From: an uncultured Armatimonadota bacterium
Lineage (GTDB): Bacteria; Armatimonadota; Fimbriimonadia; Fimbriimonadales; Fimbriimonadaceae
NCBI GenBank assembly: GCA_903927025.1
Contig: CAIYLG010000043.1
Span: forward strand, 56,387-120,386
Length of the DNA: 64,000 bases
Direction: 5' to 3'
Shown here in pieces: positions 1 to 7,927 of the stretch. Below the pieces are notes generated by a model, which was not told the origin of the DNA, ran no database searches, and saw only the letters and a list, made by a program, of their open reading frames with translations. Made by a program: the position numbers and the translations under genes. Each line of letters opens with the position of its first letter. Positions within the stretch are counted from its first letter, which is position 1.

Positions 1-301
1 TCTCCTGATTGTTTGTATTGGCTCGCGTTGACACACTGAGTGATAGGAACCTTTCAGGTGATAGCCCATCAAAGTAGGATGCGGTGAGGAGGTCGTGAGA
101 AGAGTGACAGGCTTGAATCTCCGCTTCGTTTTTGCAGACGCAGTCAAGGTTGTCCATCCATTTCGCAAGGTTCATAGTGAAGTTCTCCACGCAAGCTCCC
201 AGAGTCACAGCCCAGAAAGTTCTGGATCGGAACGAGAGGTTGCAACGTGTTCATCCTTGCGCGGATGGGGCCGGAGTGTCACGTCGCGTTATTCGTAGTC
301 G
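1..301. other. gene-free left edge
   Basis: I see no convincing coding region in this stretch. The short open frames here have no recognisable domain, and their starts lack ribosome binding sites. It may hold the 3' flank of a gene lying outside the window and the promoter of the beta-helix gene that follows, but I cannot point to a clear -35/-10 pair. Confidence 0.4.
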
Positions 302-2275
302 GTGGAGTTTAGGACAGCCAAATCAGGGACAGCTGAAGGGCTGCAACGTTGTCATTTGGCTAGTTCCATCCGCTCCTTGCTATCATTGACAGTGCGCCGG
401 CAAACGCAATCCGTCTTACTCCTGACCTGTATAGGGCTCCTTCTGTCGTGCCAGGCTGGGCTCGCTCGGGACCCATCGGCGTCAAGCGGCGAATTCCTTC
501 CCGCAGACTTGTATCCAACCGTTGACGTCCTTGTACCTTCACCTGGCGACAGCACCTATTTCGTAGACCCGATTCACGGTTCTGACGCCAACAGCGGGAT
601 CGCTGCAGACAAGCCATGGAGGACTTTGGCAAGGCTCAACCAGCTCCAACTGGCCCCGGGGGACAAAGTTAGAATTTCTCCTGGTGTCCTGGATATCTCG
701 CTGATGCCCCACGGCAAAGGAACTGCTGAGAATCCCGTTGTGATCCGGTTTTTAGCCGGAATTCATGAGTTTCGGTCCACCCGCGCGGCACGGGTGTGCC
801 GATTTGTTTCCAATTCCGCTGATGCCCCATACACCGCCCAACCCGTGGGAGTGCTTGTGAACCATTGCAGCCACTTCCGTGTTGAGGGAGCTCAAGGAGC
901 TGAGCTCATTTACGCGGATCGAATGACCCAGTTCATCAATGAGTACTCGGACCACATCACCTACCAAGACTTGACCTTCGATATGGCTCGCCCCACCGTA
1001 TCGGAGTTTAGAGTGGTCGCGACGAGCAAAAACTCTGCGACGATCCGAGTTGCCGAAGGGTCCACATATGGCATAAGCGACGGGAGATTTAAGTGGTCGG
1101 GGGACCTTGGCAGCGGCTGGACAATGGCTCAAGAAGCGATTCCAGATACCGGACGCTGTTTTCGCTTGGGGAAGTGGGATCCCTTCCTATCCGCCCACGC
1201 GGAACAACTGGCAGATGGAACCGTACGGCTCACCTACAAGGGAGACAACATAGGCCTGAAGGTGGGACATCAGTATCAATTTCGAAACACGCAGCGAGAC
1301 ACGGTTAGCGGTGTCAACGCCCGGTGTCGAGATTTAGCGTTTTTCAACTGTCGTTTCTACGCTCTTCCAGGGATGGGCGTGGTCAGCCAGTTCACGGAGA
1401 ATCTCACATTCCGCGGAGATGCGGTTGTGCCGAAGCCTGGGACACTTCGCACCTGCCCAGCTTGGGCCGATTGCTTTCACTTTTCAGGCTGTGGCGGAAA
1501 GATTTTGGTGGAGAGCTGCCGGTTCTCAGGGACTCAGGATGACCCGATCAACGTTCACGGGACCTTCCTTCAACTCGTAGACAGAGTTTCGCCAAACGTC
1601 GTCACAGTTAGGTTCATGCATCCTCAAACCTTTGGGTTTGCCGCATTTCAGCCAGGGGACTCGATCGAATTCGTGAGCCACGTCAACCTGCGCCCATTCC
1701 ATCGGAACAAGGTTCGCTCAGTTGCGAAGCAGACGGATAAAGAGTGGCGTTTGACGTTGGATTCACCAGTCGCGTCCTTTGCGCAAGGTGATGTCATTGA
1801 CAATATCTCCTGGTACCCAGACCTTACGATCCGAGGCTGCGCTGTGACAATGGATTCTTGCCGTGGTTTTCTGATCACTACTCGCGGCAAGGTCCTGGTT
1901 GAGAACAACACGTTCACTCGTACAGAGATGAGCGCTATCGACATCGCCGATGATGCCAACTCCTGGTTCGAGTCAGGCGGGGTGCGGAGTGTGACGATAC
2001 GCAACAATCGCTTTGTCGAGTGCGGCGAACCAGCGATCTTCATCCATCCGGAAAACCAAACGCAAAACCCGAATGAGCCGGTTCACGAGAACATCCAGGT
2101 AGTGGGGAATATGTTTCTCTTGAACGGAACCGCGGGAATCTCTGCAAGGAGCGTACGGAACCTTCTCATCCAGGACAACCAGTTTTCGACCACCTCACTG
2201 CCTGTAATCACCTCTGCGTGCACGGAAGTGACGAAGAAAGGGAATCACTTGGGAGCAAGTGGTGGCCTGAAATAG
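302..2275 (+). CDS. secreted right-handed beta-helix protein, GH110-like glycosidase
   Basis: Up to 657 residues. The GTG at 302 gives a long N-terminal extension. A signal sequence (hydrophobic run VLLLTCIGLLLSC) follows a basic VRRQ segment, so TTG 386 or GTG 392 is a more natural start. The Cys could mark a lipoprotein, but the lipobox is imperfect. The mature part opens with YFVDPIHGSDANSG and PWRTL, the usual entry of pectate-lyase-like beta-helices, and ends in repeated coils of the type VTIRNNRFVECG. The motifs DCFHFSGC, TQDDPINVHG and SCRGFLITTRGKVLVENN resemble alpha-1,3-galactosidases of family GH110, which remove terminal galactose from glycans. I infer an exported glycan-degrading enzyme; another beta-helix glycosidase is possible. 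It is followed by a hairpin plus T-rich tract. Confidence 0.6.
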   Translation: MEFRTAKSGTAEGLQRCHLASSIRSLLSLTVRRQTQSVLLLTCIGLLLSCQAGLARDPSASSGEFLPADLYPTVDVLVPSPGDSTYFVDPIHGSDANSGIAADKPWRTLARLNQLQLAPGDKVRISPGVLDISLMPHGKGTAENPVVIRFLAGIHEFRSTRAARVCRFVSNSADAPYTAQPVGVLVNHCSHFRVEGAQGAELIYADRMTQFINEYSDHITYQDLTFDMARPTVSEFRVVATSKNSATIRVAEGSTYGISDGRFKWSGDLGSGWTMAQEAIPDTGRCFRLGKWDPFLSAHAEQLADGTVRLTYKGDNIGLKVGHQYQFRNTQRDTVSGVNARCRDLAFFNCRFYALPGMGVVSQFTENLTFRGDAVVPKPGTLRTCPAWADCFHFSGCGGKILVESCRFSGTQDDPINVHGTFLQLVDRVSPNVVTVRFMHPQTFGFAAFQPGDSIEFVSHVNLRPFHRNKVRSVAKQTDKEWRLTLDSPVASFAQGDVIDNISWYPDLTIRGCAVTMDSCRGFLITTRGKVLVENNTFTRTEMSAIDIADDANSWFESGGVRSVTIRNNRFVECGEPAIFIHPENQTQNPNEPVHENIQVVGNMFLLNGTAGISARSVRNLLIQDNQFSTTSLPVITSACTEVTKKGNHLGASGGLK

Positions 2276-2279
2276 CCAT

Positions 2280-2312
2280 CCCAGGCAATTCGCCTTGGTG
2301 GTTTTGTTGTTA
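2280..2312 (+). terminator. probable intrinsic terminator after the beta-helix gene
   Basis: A short stem (CCAGGC ... GCCTTGG with one bulged base) is followed by GTGGTTTTGTTGTT. It begins a few bases after the TAG of the beta-helix gene, a typical position for a factor-independent terminator. Confidence 0.45.
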
Positions 2313-2335
2313 CAATAGGCCAGAGAAGATTGAAG

Positions 2336-2836
2336 ATGGCTTTGACTAAACACCGTGTGATTCAGTGGTCGCTGATATCCGTGTCTGGCGTGGCCGCGTT
2401 TGGCCTGTTCTCAGCGGCGGTAGCCATCTACCGACTGCCTGAGCTGGGTTCGGAACTTCACTCCAACGCGCAGGAGGTTATGGGCAAGCGCATCGTGTTG
2501 CCTGGAGAGTCTGGCTTCTGGGTTCTTTATCCCACTCGATCAGTTTTCCCGGCAAGCGCCGGCGGTGGCGGAAAAATCACTTGGCAAGCAAGGAAGGGAA
2601 TGGTGCCGACCCTTTGCGAACAGGAGCCCAATTTTGACTACTGTTGGGGCTTCAAGCTCTCTACCATTGAGGGCGGTAACTGGAAGGTTGACAAAAATAA
2701 CTACCGGATGGTGGGCAGACTCTACTTTCACTACAAGCCAGTCGCAAACGGCACGCCAGGTGCGGTTCCGTTCGAAGGCAAGATGTTTGTGAAGGACGGC
2801 GCATCATGCGCTGGGGACTTCACAAAAGCGGGCTAG
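2336..2836 (+). CDS. small membrane-anchored protein of unknown function
   Basis: About 166 residues from ATG 2336; a TTG two codons upstream (2330) is the alternative start. An AGAGAAG stretch lies just upstream. Residues about 8-32 (WSLISVSGVAAFGLFSAAVA) form one transmembrane or signal-anchor helix. The remainder is a soluble domain with GKRIVLPGESGFWVLYPT, which recalls a jelly-roll or beta-sandwich surface. Cys95 and Cys101 (approximate positions) could form a disulfide. I do not recognise a family. It is convergent with the CsbD-like gene, and a GGGCGA/TCGCCC hairpin separates them. Confidence 0.6.
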   Translation: MALTKHRVIQWSLISVSGVAAFGLFSAAVAIYRLPELGSELHSNAQEVMGKRIVLPGESGFWVLYPTRSVFPASAGGGGKITWQARKGMVPTLCEQEPNFDYCWGFKLSTIEGGNWKVDKNNYRMVGRLYFHYKPVANGTPGAVPFEGKMFVKDGASCAGDFTKAG

Positions 2837-2840
2837 AGTT

Positions 2841-2858
2841 GGGCGAGGCAGATCGCCC
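2841..2858. terminator. hairpin between convergent genes
   Basis: GGGCGA (2841-2846) pairs with TCGCCC (2853-2858) around a six-base loop, between the stop of the plus-strand membrane protein and the stop of the minus-strand CsbD-like gene. The position suggests a bidirectional terminator. No strong T-run is visible. Confidence 0.4.
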
Positions 2859-2868
2859 CGCCTAAACA

Positions 2869-3048
2869 TTACTTCGAAGCTTTTCGAACGGCGTCTTTCG
2901 CCTTCCCGTACTGCTCCTCAACTTTTCCTTCGACGACTTTAGCCTCGCCGACAATCTTGTCGCTCTTGGAGTGGGTCAGTTTGCCTTTGGCCTTCTGAAG
3001 CTCCCCTTCAATCTGCTTGACTTTGCCTTTAATCCGATCTTTGTCCAT
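2869..3048 (-). CDS. CsbD-like stress protein
   Basis: 59 residues from the ATG at 3048. This start is preceded by AGGAG at an 8-9 nt distance, which makes it better than the longer open frame that reaches 3159. The sequence MDKDRIKGKVKQIEGELQ followed by GEAKVVEGKVEEQYGKA is the lysine/glutamate-rich repeat pattern of the CsbD family. These are small hydrophilic helical proteins induced by general or osmotic stress in many bacteria. Their biochemical role is not established. The family call rests on the repeated KGKxxxxxGxxK pattern and the size, both typical. Confidence 0.85.
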   Translation of the reverse strand: MDKDRIKGKVKQIEGELQKAKGKLTHSKSDKIVGEAKVVEGKVEEQYGKAKDAVRKASK

Positions 3049-3418
3049 TGGTTTTGACTCCTCTGATGTGGAAACTTCACGGTCCGCGTCTGAATTCTTC
3101 TGACTCCGTCTTATCGGTGCGGCGTTTCTATCGCTTCTCTGCAAGGATTCGAAAGGCACCTTTAGTCCCCTTCGGCCGCGTCAGCAGAATGGTTTCCATC
3201 AATCGGACTGTAGCCGTGTGAGCAGAGCAATTTCGAGCCCGCTCTTTTGCGTCCGTGTCTGCGCTGACACTGTGTCAAGGGACAGTGTCTGTTCGGTACC
3301 CCCTCCCTGGCCCTCCGCTCGCCACGGAAATGGAGGTGGAGGGAACCTGGGTTACCGCGTTACTTGCATCGACTAAGAGGTTGGAATTTAAGATTCTGCC
3401 AACCTAGACAAGATTCTC
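3049..3418. other. intergenic region with one perfect inverted repeat
   Basis: No coding region is supported. GACACTGT at 3266-3273 and ACAGTGTC at 3282-3289 form an 8-bp stem around the loop GTCAAGGG. The stem has no T-tract, so it could be a regulator site or a weak terminator. The promoter of the CsbD-like gene should lie near 3050-3120, but no clear consensus is visible. Confidence 0.35.
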
Positions 3419-4978
3419 CTAGAGCCCCTCTTTCTTCATAAATGTCACCACTTCCGGCGGCGAGCTGGGCTCGTTGGAGGCCATCTTTAGCCAGCGGATG
3501 GCTTCACTGTGATTCCCCAAGTCGCGGTAGGCGCGATACATTTTCACGTACAGGTCCCCCATCGCCCAGGGCCCTATGCCTTTAGATTCCATCTGATGCC
3601 GAAGGCCGATTTCAGCTTTGACCGTTTCGATAACCCCGTTGTTATCCTTTGCTCTCTCGAGCTCCGGCTCACGGGTACCAAGCTCTTGGAGAAGTACGTC
3701 TTCGTCATTCAATGGGCCCATTCCCATAAGGGGTGCCCAGTCAGGCGTCAGCGGCGTCGTAGGACGTTCAAATTTCCACTGGAATCGATTGCCGCTGACA
3801 TTGAAGGTTACAGCAACGGACTTTCCGGTGAGACGATTCCGGGGAATGAGCCACAGTCCCTCCAAAACCTCACCATTTCTAAGCACGACCCCCTTAGCGA
3901 ATTTTTCGCTAGGCCCAGTGATGTATGGCTGTAGGCTTCCACAGGACAAGTAGGCTACTCCGTCAGATCCGGTGACTTCAATGCTTGGATGCGATACATA
4001 AGGGACGACTACTTTGTGAGGCATTCCGTCATGCGGAAAAGCGAGCACTGCATCCGCATCACGTTGACGCTGCGCCTTTGTCTCCCCATCGGAATACATC
4101 AAGAAAATGTCTCCATTCGGGTTCATGTCGATGACTCGAATGGCAACCACCCTGTTCTCCCAATTGAAGGATTTGATCGGCTTCTCGATACCCGCGAGGA
4201 AGGCGATTTTCTCATTGTCGAGGTCGACAACAGGCATCGATGAGTCGAACTTTGGAGCAAAAAGCGCTGGATCAAGAGGCTTGTCATACGAAGCTCTTGC
4301 CACTGCGCTTTGATGCCATCCATTTGGCGTATTGCCCTGCATCAGGAAGGCGATTGGCATTGAGGTGTTTCGGTCTGCCATCAGGACCAGCCTTTCTTTT
4401 TCACCCGGTTGGGTGATCGTGACTCGGGTTACTGGAATACCCTCAAACTCATCCGACCCAACTTCGATCTTGTCTCTCCAGTTCCAGCGGGTTAAGTCGG
4501 CGATCATCGCCTTCGCGCTGAATCCGCTTGGATTGTAGGTGAATGGACCCTCTGGTGCAGATTTAACCGTGACACGCTTGAGGTCTGGTTCAACCTGCCA
4601 GCTCTTGCCAGAATTCCAGATCTGGTAGCTCGTTCCTCGCTCCATCCTCCACCGGCCATGGTCATACAGGGTGCGGGCGCTGATTGCGGTTTTCCCGCTT
4701 GGTTGGGCCGAGTAGACCGTGATCTCCGCAGTTTGAGCATCACTCACGGCACCTTCGATTTGATGAAGCCGATACAGGCCGTAAGCCTTTGGTCCAAAGG
4801 AAATGGAAAGGGCACCCACCGCGAACGCCGAAGTCGCGACAACGAAAGTGCGTCTGTTTCGCTGCTTCCTGATGATCTGTCCTTTTCGGATTTTGATGGA
4901 GGTCCAGGCAGATTGTCTCGCTTCCTCATCAGGGGCGAACCCTGGATAGGCGTTTGAGAGTTCTTCGTTTAAGTTCAT
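3419..4978 (-). CDS. membrane-bound anti-sigma factor with extracytoplasmic domain
   Basis: 519 residues. The start codon overlaps the stop of the upstream ECF sigma gene by four bases (ATGA), indicating translational coupling. A cytoplasmic N-terminal part (about 1-42) contains a basic stretch IRKGQIIRKQRNRR, then a single membrane helix (FVVATSAFAVGALSISFG, about 45-63), then a large outer domain. That domain (about 85-240) has short beta repeats such as ITVYSAQPSGKTAISARTLYDHG and WRMERGTSYQIWNSG, similar to LolA/MucB-like anti-sigma sensor folds. No HCxxC zinc motif is present, so it is not a classical ZAS protein. A paralogous arrangement lies at 37248-38567. Its signal is unknown. Confidence 0.7.
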   Translation of the reverse strand: MNLNEELSNAYPGFAPDEEARQSAWTSIKIRKGQIIRKQRNRRTFVVATSAFAVGALSISFGPKAYGLYRLHQIEGAVSDAQTAEITVYSAQPSGKTAISARTLYDHGRWRMERGTSYQIWNSGKSWQVEPDLKRVTVKSAPEGPFTYNPSGFSAKAMIADLTRWNWRDKIEVGSDEFEGIPVTRVTITQPGEKERLVLMADRNTSMPIAFLMQGNTPNGWHQSAVARASYDKPLDPALFAPKFDSSMPVVDLDNEKIAFLAGIEKPIKSFNWENRVVAIRVIDMNPNGDIFLMYSDGETKAQRQRDADAVLAFPHDGMPHKVVVPYVSHPSIEVTGSDGVAYLSCGSLQPYITGPSEKFAKGVVLRNGEVLEGLWLIPRNRLTGKSVAVTFNVSGNRFQWKFERPTTPLTPDWAPLMGMGPLNDEDVLLQELGTREPELERAKDNNGVIETVKAEIGLRHQMESKGIGPWAMGDLYVKMYRAYRDLGNHSEAIRWLKMASNEPSSPPEVVTFMKKEGL

Positions 4979-5502
4979 AACATCTCCTCGTCTGCAATTC
5001 GGCTCTCGTGCCTAACTTTGTCTTTCGCTCTTTGTATCAGTGCCTTTACGCTCCCTTCAGATCGCCGCATGATATGGGAGATCTCACGGATGGATAGTCC
5101 TTCCAACACTTGGAGCAGCAGAGCTTCCCGCTGAAGATTCGGTAGGGAATCGATGATGGCGCGCAGGGTAGCTGCGGTCTCTGCACTTCGCGAATCCGGT
5201 TGCTTGGGTGCGGGTTTTGAGACGCGTTTCGTACGGCGGAGGTGATCCACAAGCTTGCGTCGCGCGATTCCGTAAAGCCAGCTAAGGGGCTCCACGCCTT
5301 TCGGAACCTTGGCACCGAGAGTGGCGGCAAATGTTTCTGCCGCTAGATCTTTAGCGTCCTCCTGGGAAGACACTCGACGGGAGAAGTACCGATACACCGC
5401 TTCAAAGTGAGCGGCAAACAGCTCTTCCGAGGTCTGCGGATCACGCCGGACGCGTGGTGCCGGGAGCTCGATTTCTGCTTCGCGGGAACGAGAGGTCAGC
5501 AT
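4975..5502 (-). CDS. ECF-type RNA polymerase sigma factor
   Basis: 175 residues, normal for an ECF sigma factor. Region 2 is seen as YRYFSRRVSSQEDAKDLAAETF followed by PLSWLYGIARRKLVDHLRR (core binding and -10 recognition). Region 4 is LPNLQREALLLQVLEGLSIR with the helix-turn-helix ISHIMRRSEGSVKALIQRA. The linker is short and no SnoaL-like C-terminal domain is present. It is encoded directly upstream of, and overlapping, a membrane anti-sigma partner, so it is presumably held inactive until an envelope signal releases it. The regulon is not visible. The next gene downstream of its own promoter region, on the other strand, is an exported glycosidase. Confidence 0.92.
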   Translation of the reverse strand: MLTSRSREAEIELPAPRVRRDPQTSEELFAAHFEAVYRYFSRRVSSQEDAKDLAAETFAATLGAKVPKGVEPLSWLYGIARRKLVDHLRRTKRVSKPAPKQPDSRSAETAATLRAIIDSLPNLQREALLLQVLEGLSIREISHIMRRSEGSVKALIQRAKDKVRHESRIADEEML

Positions 5503-5652
5503 TGTTCAAAGCTCTTATTCGCCTAGGACTGGGGATCGGACCGCCCGCGCACTGAATATATCGGAAATTGTTCGATTTCGGGGTTGATCAACAGCTTCCT
5601 AGTGTTCCGCGCCAGGTACACGTAATTTCACCGAGGCACTCACGTGGCGTCT

Positions 5653-5658
5653 TATAAT
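5653..5658 (+). promoter_or_regulatory. -10 element for a leaderless glycosidase mRNA
   Basis: A perfect TATAAT lies 10 nt before ATG 5669. Transcription should start at or within a few bases of the ATG, and there is no Shine-Dalgarno sequence, so the transcript is probably leaderless. I do not find a good -35 hexamer at the usual distance. Confidence 0.55.
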
Positions 5659-5668
5659 CCACCTATCC

Positions 5669-6970
5669 ATGCAATGCCTTCTTTTCATGCTCACCGTTGG
5701 AATCGCGCCTGTCCAAGCCGTTCGAGCCTCCGATTTTCTTGAGAGCATCGGAGTCAACTCCGCCATCAGCGTTCGAGGTGAGAGCCTTACGCGGACCATC
5801 GAGTGCGCCAAATATTTGGGTATGGGATGGTTTCGCACCGGATACGAGAGTGGGGTGACCACAGAAGATCAGCTTCGCCTGCACCGAGAGGCGGGGGTTC
5901 GTTTTAGCTACGGACTTGGGAGTGGTGGGAACGATATCGCTCGTCTGCTTGCAGGGCCGCGTGTTTTGGCGCAGGCCGATGCGCTGGTGGCGATTGAGGG
6001 GCCCAATGAACCGAATAACTGGGCAATCACCTACAAGGGTGAATCTGGCGGCGGCAGCAAGAGCTGGAAGGCGGTGGCCGCCCTGCAGCAGGACGTCTAT
6101 TCTGCAGTAAGGAGTGATCCGATCTTAAAGACGGTCCCGGTTTGGGGGCCAAGCGAGGTCGGAGCCATGGTCGACAACGTCGGGCTACAGTTCCTCGTGG
6201 TACCCCAGGGTGCGGGCACCCTGGTGCCGGCGGGGACTCGCTATGCCGACGCGGTTAATGTTCACAACTACATCTATCATCCCAATTCTCCAGGGGTGGA
6301 AGACAATAAAACGTGGAACGCTTCGGATCCCTCACCGGCTTGCCGGATCGACGGCCTCTATGGCAACCATGGCTTGACGTGGGGGCGCAAGTATCAAGGC
6401 TATTCGGTTCCTGAGTTGGAGAAGCTTCCGAAAGTGACTACGGAGACCGGTTGTGCCATCGATGGAGCGATTACGGAGGAGGTTCACGGTCTTAATCTCC
6501 TCAGCCTTTACCTCGACCAATTCAAGCGTGGCTGGAGCCACACAGCCGTTTATCTGCTGCGGGATCGCGTCGATGAAGGCGGGAACCAGCAGTATGGGTT
6601 CTACAAGCCAGACTATTCGCCGCGAAAGGCGGCGATGTACCTACATAACCTCACAACGATTCTTGCCGATAGGCAGCGCTTTTCTGGCAGGCCCGGGGAG
6701 CTGGCTTACTCGATCGTGCATCAGGATCCGACCGTCCACGATCTTCTGCTTCAACGGGGAGATGGAAACCTCTCATTGGTGATTTGGTCCGAGAAAGTGA
6801 AGGGAGGCAACGAAGTCTTGGTGAAGTTTGCAAAACACATTCAAAAGACGGTGATCTTCGATCCGACAATCGGGACGTCTCCCGTCCATAAAGTTGGCTG
6901 GACGGATGCGATCCGCTTAAACCTCACTGACCATCCTGTCGTATTGACGTTTGGTTTCGGGGAACGGTAA
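5669..6970 (+). CDS. exported TIM-barrel glycoside hydrolase (clan GH-A type)
   Basis: 433 residues with a short signal peptide (MQCLLFMLTVGIAPVQAVRA). Two active-site signatures of clan GH-A enzymes are visible: EGPNEPN (acid/base Glu114, after strand 4) and TTETG (nucleophile Glu259, end of strand 7). VNVHNYIYHP lies between them, with a conserved His before strand 6. The tail (about 360-433) looks like a small beta-sandwich (LSLVIWSEKVKGGNEVLVKF), as in GH39- or GH30-like enzymes. I cannot assign the exact family or substrate. The start is supported by the TATAAT element 10 nt upstream. It is divergent from the sigma gene, so it might belong to that regulon. Confidence 0.75.
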   Translation: MQCLLFMLTVGIAPVQAVRASDFLESIGVNSAISVRGESLTRTIECAKYLGMGWFRTGYESGVTTEDQLRLHREAGVRFSYGLGSGGNDIARLLAGPRVLAQADALVAIEGPNEPNNWAITYKGESGGGSKSWKAVAALQQDVYSAVRSDPILKTVPVWGPSEVGAMVDNVGLQFLVVPQGAGTLVPAGTRYADAVNVHNYIYHPNSPGVEDNKTWNASDPSPACRIDGLYGNHGLTWGRKYQGYSVPELEKLPKVTTETGCAIDGAITEEVHGLNLLSLYLDQFKRGWSHTAVYLLRDRVDEGGNQQYGFYKPDYSPRKAAMYLHNLTTILADRQRFSGRPGELAYSIVHQDPTVHDLLLQRGDGNLSLVIWSEKVKGGNEVLVKFAKHIQKTVIFDPTIGTSPVHKVGWTDAIRLNLTDHPVVLTFGFGER

Positions 6971-7027
6971 TAATGCCGGCCCTGGCCGAGTTAAGTTAGG
7001 TATCGAATCCAGTCAGTCAAACAGCAA

Positions 7028-7555
7028 ATGAATGCAATGTCTGCCGCTCCCCTGAAAATGAACGTCGTGCGCTCGATTAACGGCGTTGGTATCGTCCTCG
7101 CGGTTATTCTTGGAGTGATTCTTGCGATACCAAATACGCCAGATGCACCCCCCGGTTTCGCGGATACCCAGCACTTTTTTTACTATCTGCTGCCGATTCC
7201 TGTGCTGATGATTCTTTCATATAAGCGGGTTTTGATCGATCCGTCGTCAAAATGCGTTCAGTTCACTGCAGGGCTCTTGCCGATTGTGTTCAAGTGGAAA
7301 ATTCCGTACGAAGATTCGCCCAAGGTGCTCTTGGATGCGATGCGGTTAAAGTACGGAAACTCCTATTCGGCAGAGATGGTGTTGCCTAGCGAAAAGAAGC
7401 CCCTTGCGCTACAAGTGGGCGGGGACGAAAGCCAACTCAGAGAGATTGTGAATTTCGCTGAGAAAGCAGGATTTCCCATGACCTCCAAGAAAGGCATGAA
7501 GCAGCTTGCCCCTGCCTGGCTGAAGCCGAAAATAGCGGACCTCAATGAGGTTTGA
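7028..7555 (+). CDS. two-helix membrane protein of unknown function
   Basis: 175 residues. Two predicted membrane helices span about residues 18-36 (GIVLAVILGVILAIP) and 49-63 (FFYYLLPIPVLMILSY). A cytoplasmic domain follows with VLIDPSSKCVQFTAGLLP and WKIPYED. This pattern (two helices, then a beta-rich bPH-like domain) is common in small bacterial membrane proteins, but I do not recognise the family. ATG 7028 and a second ATG at 7037 are both possible starts. It is convergent with the next small membrane protein, only 6 bp away. Confidence 0.55.
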   Translation: MNAMSAAPLKMNVVRSINGVGIVLAVILGVILAIPNTPDAPPGFADTQHFFYYLLPIPVLMILSYKRVLIDPSSKCVQFTAGLLPIVFKWKIPYEDSPKVLLDAMRLKYGNSYSAEMVLPSEKKPLALQVGGDESQLREIVNFAEKAGFPMTSKKGMKQLAPAWLKPKIADLNEV

Positions 7556-7561
7556 GGCTCC

Positions 7562-7813
7562 TCATCTTCGAATCATCTTCAGGCCGCGGTAAATACCGAG
7601 GACGCCAATTCCGAATTCAAATGCTAGCCAAAGCCATGGCAGCCCCGGTTCTAGCGGCATCGAGCCCGACTTTGAAAGGACCCTGCCGGTAATGATCTGG
7701 TAGCCCACCATCCCGAAGAGGAGCGGAGCGATGCAGAGGAATGCGATTCCGGTTTGGTAAACGGAAAGCTTCCCAATCCGGAGCCTTTCATATTCTTCGT
7801 CGTTCCAGTTCAT
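7562..7813 (-). CDS. small two-helix membrane protein
   Basis: 83 residues from ATG 7813, preceded by AAGGA at a suitable distance; TTG 7819 is a less likely start. Two hydrophobic helices (TGIAFLCIAPLLFGMVGYQI and PWLWLAFEFGIGVLGIYRG) are joined by a short loop. The protein begins with an acidic MNWNDEEYERLRIGKL segment, reminiscent of DUF-type membrane proteins with no known function. I do not recognise it. Confidence 0.5.
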   Translation of the reverse strand: MNWNDEEYERLRIGKLSVYQTGIAFLCIAPLLFGMVGYQIITGRVLSKSGSMPLEPGLPWLWLAFEFGIGVLGIYRGLKMIRR

Positions 7814-7927
7814 CGACAATCCTTAGTAAGAATGTTACGCTAAGTTAGAAGACTCCCTAGTCCCACCTTTGCCCTACCTGGATGGTGCCAATGAAATGTC
7901 GGACTCTTGAATTGCTTACTTGCACGC

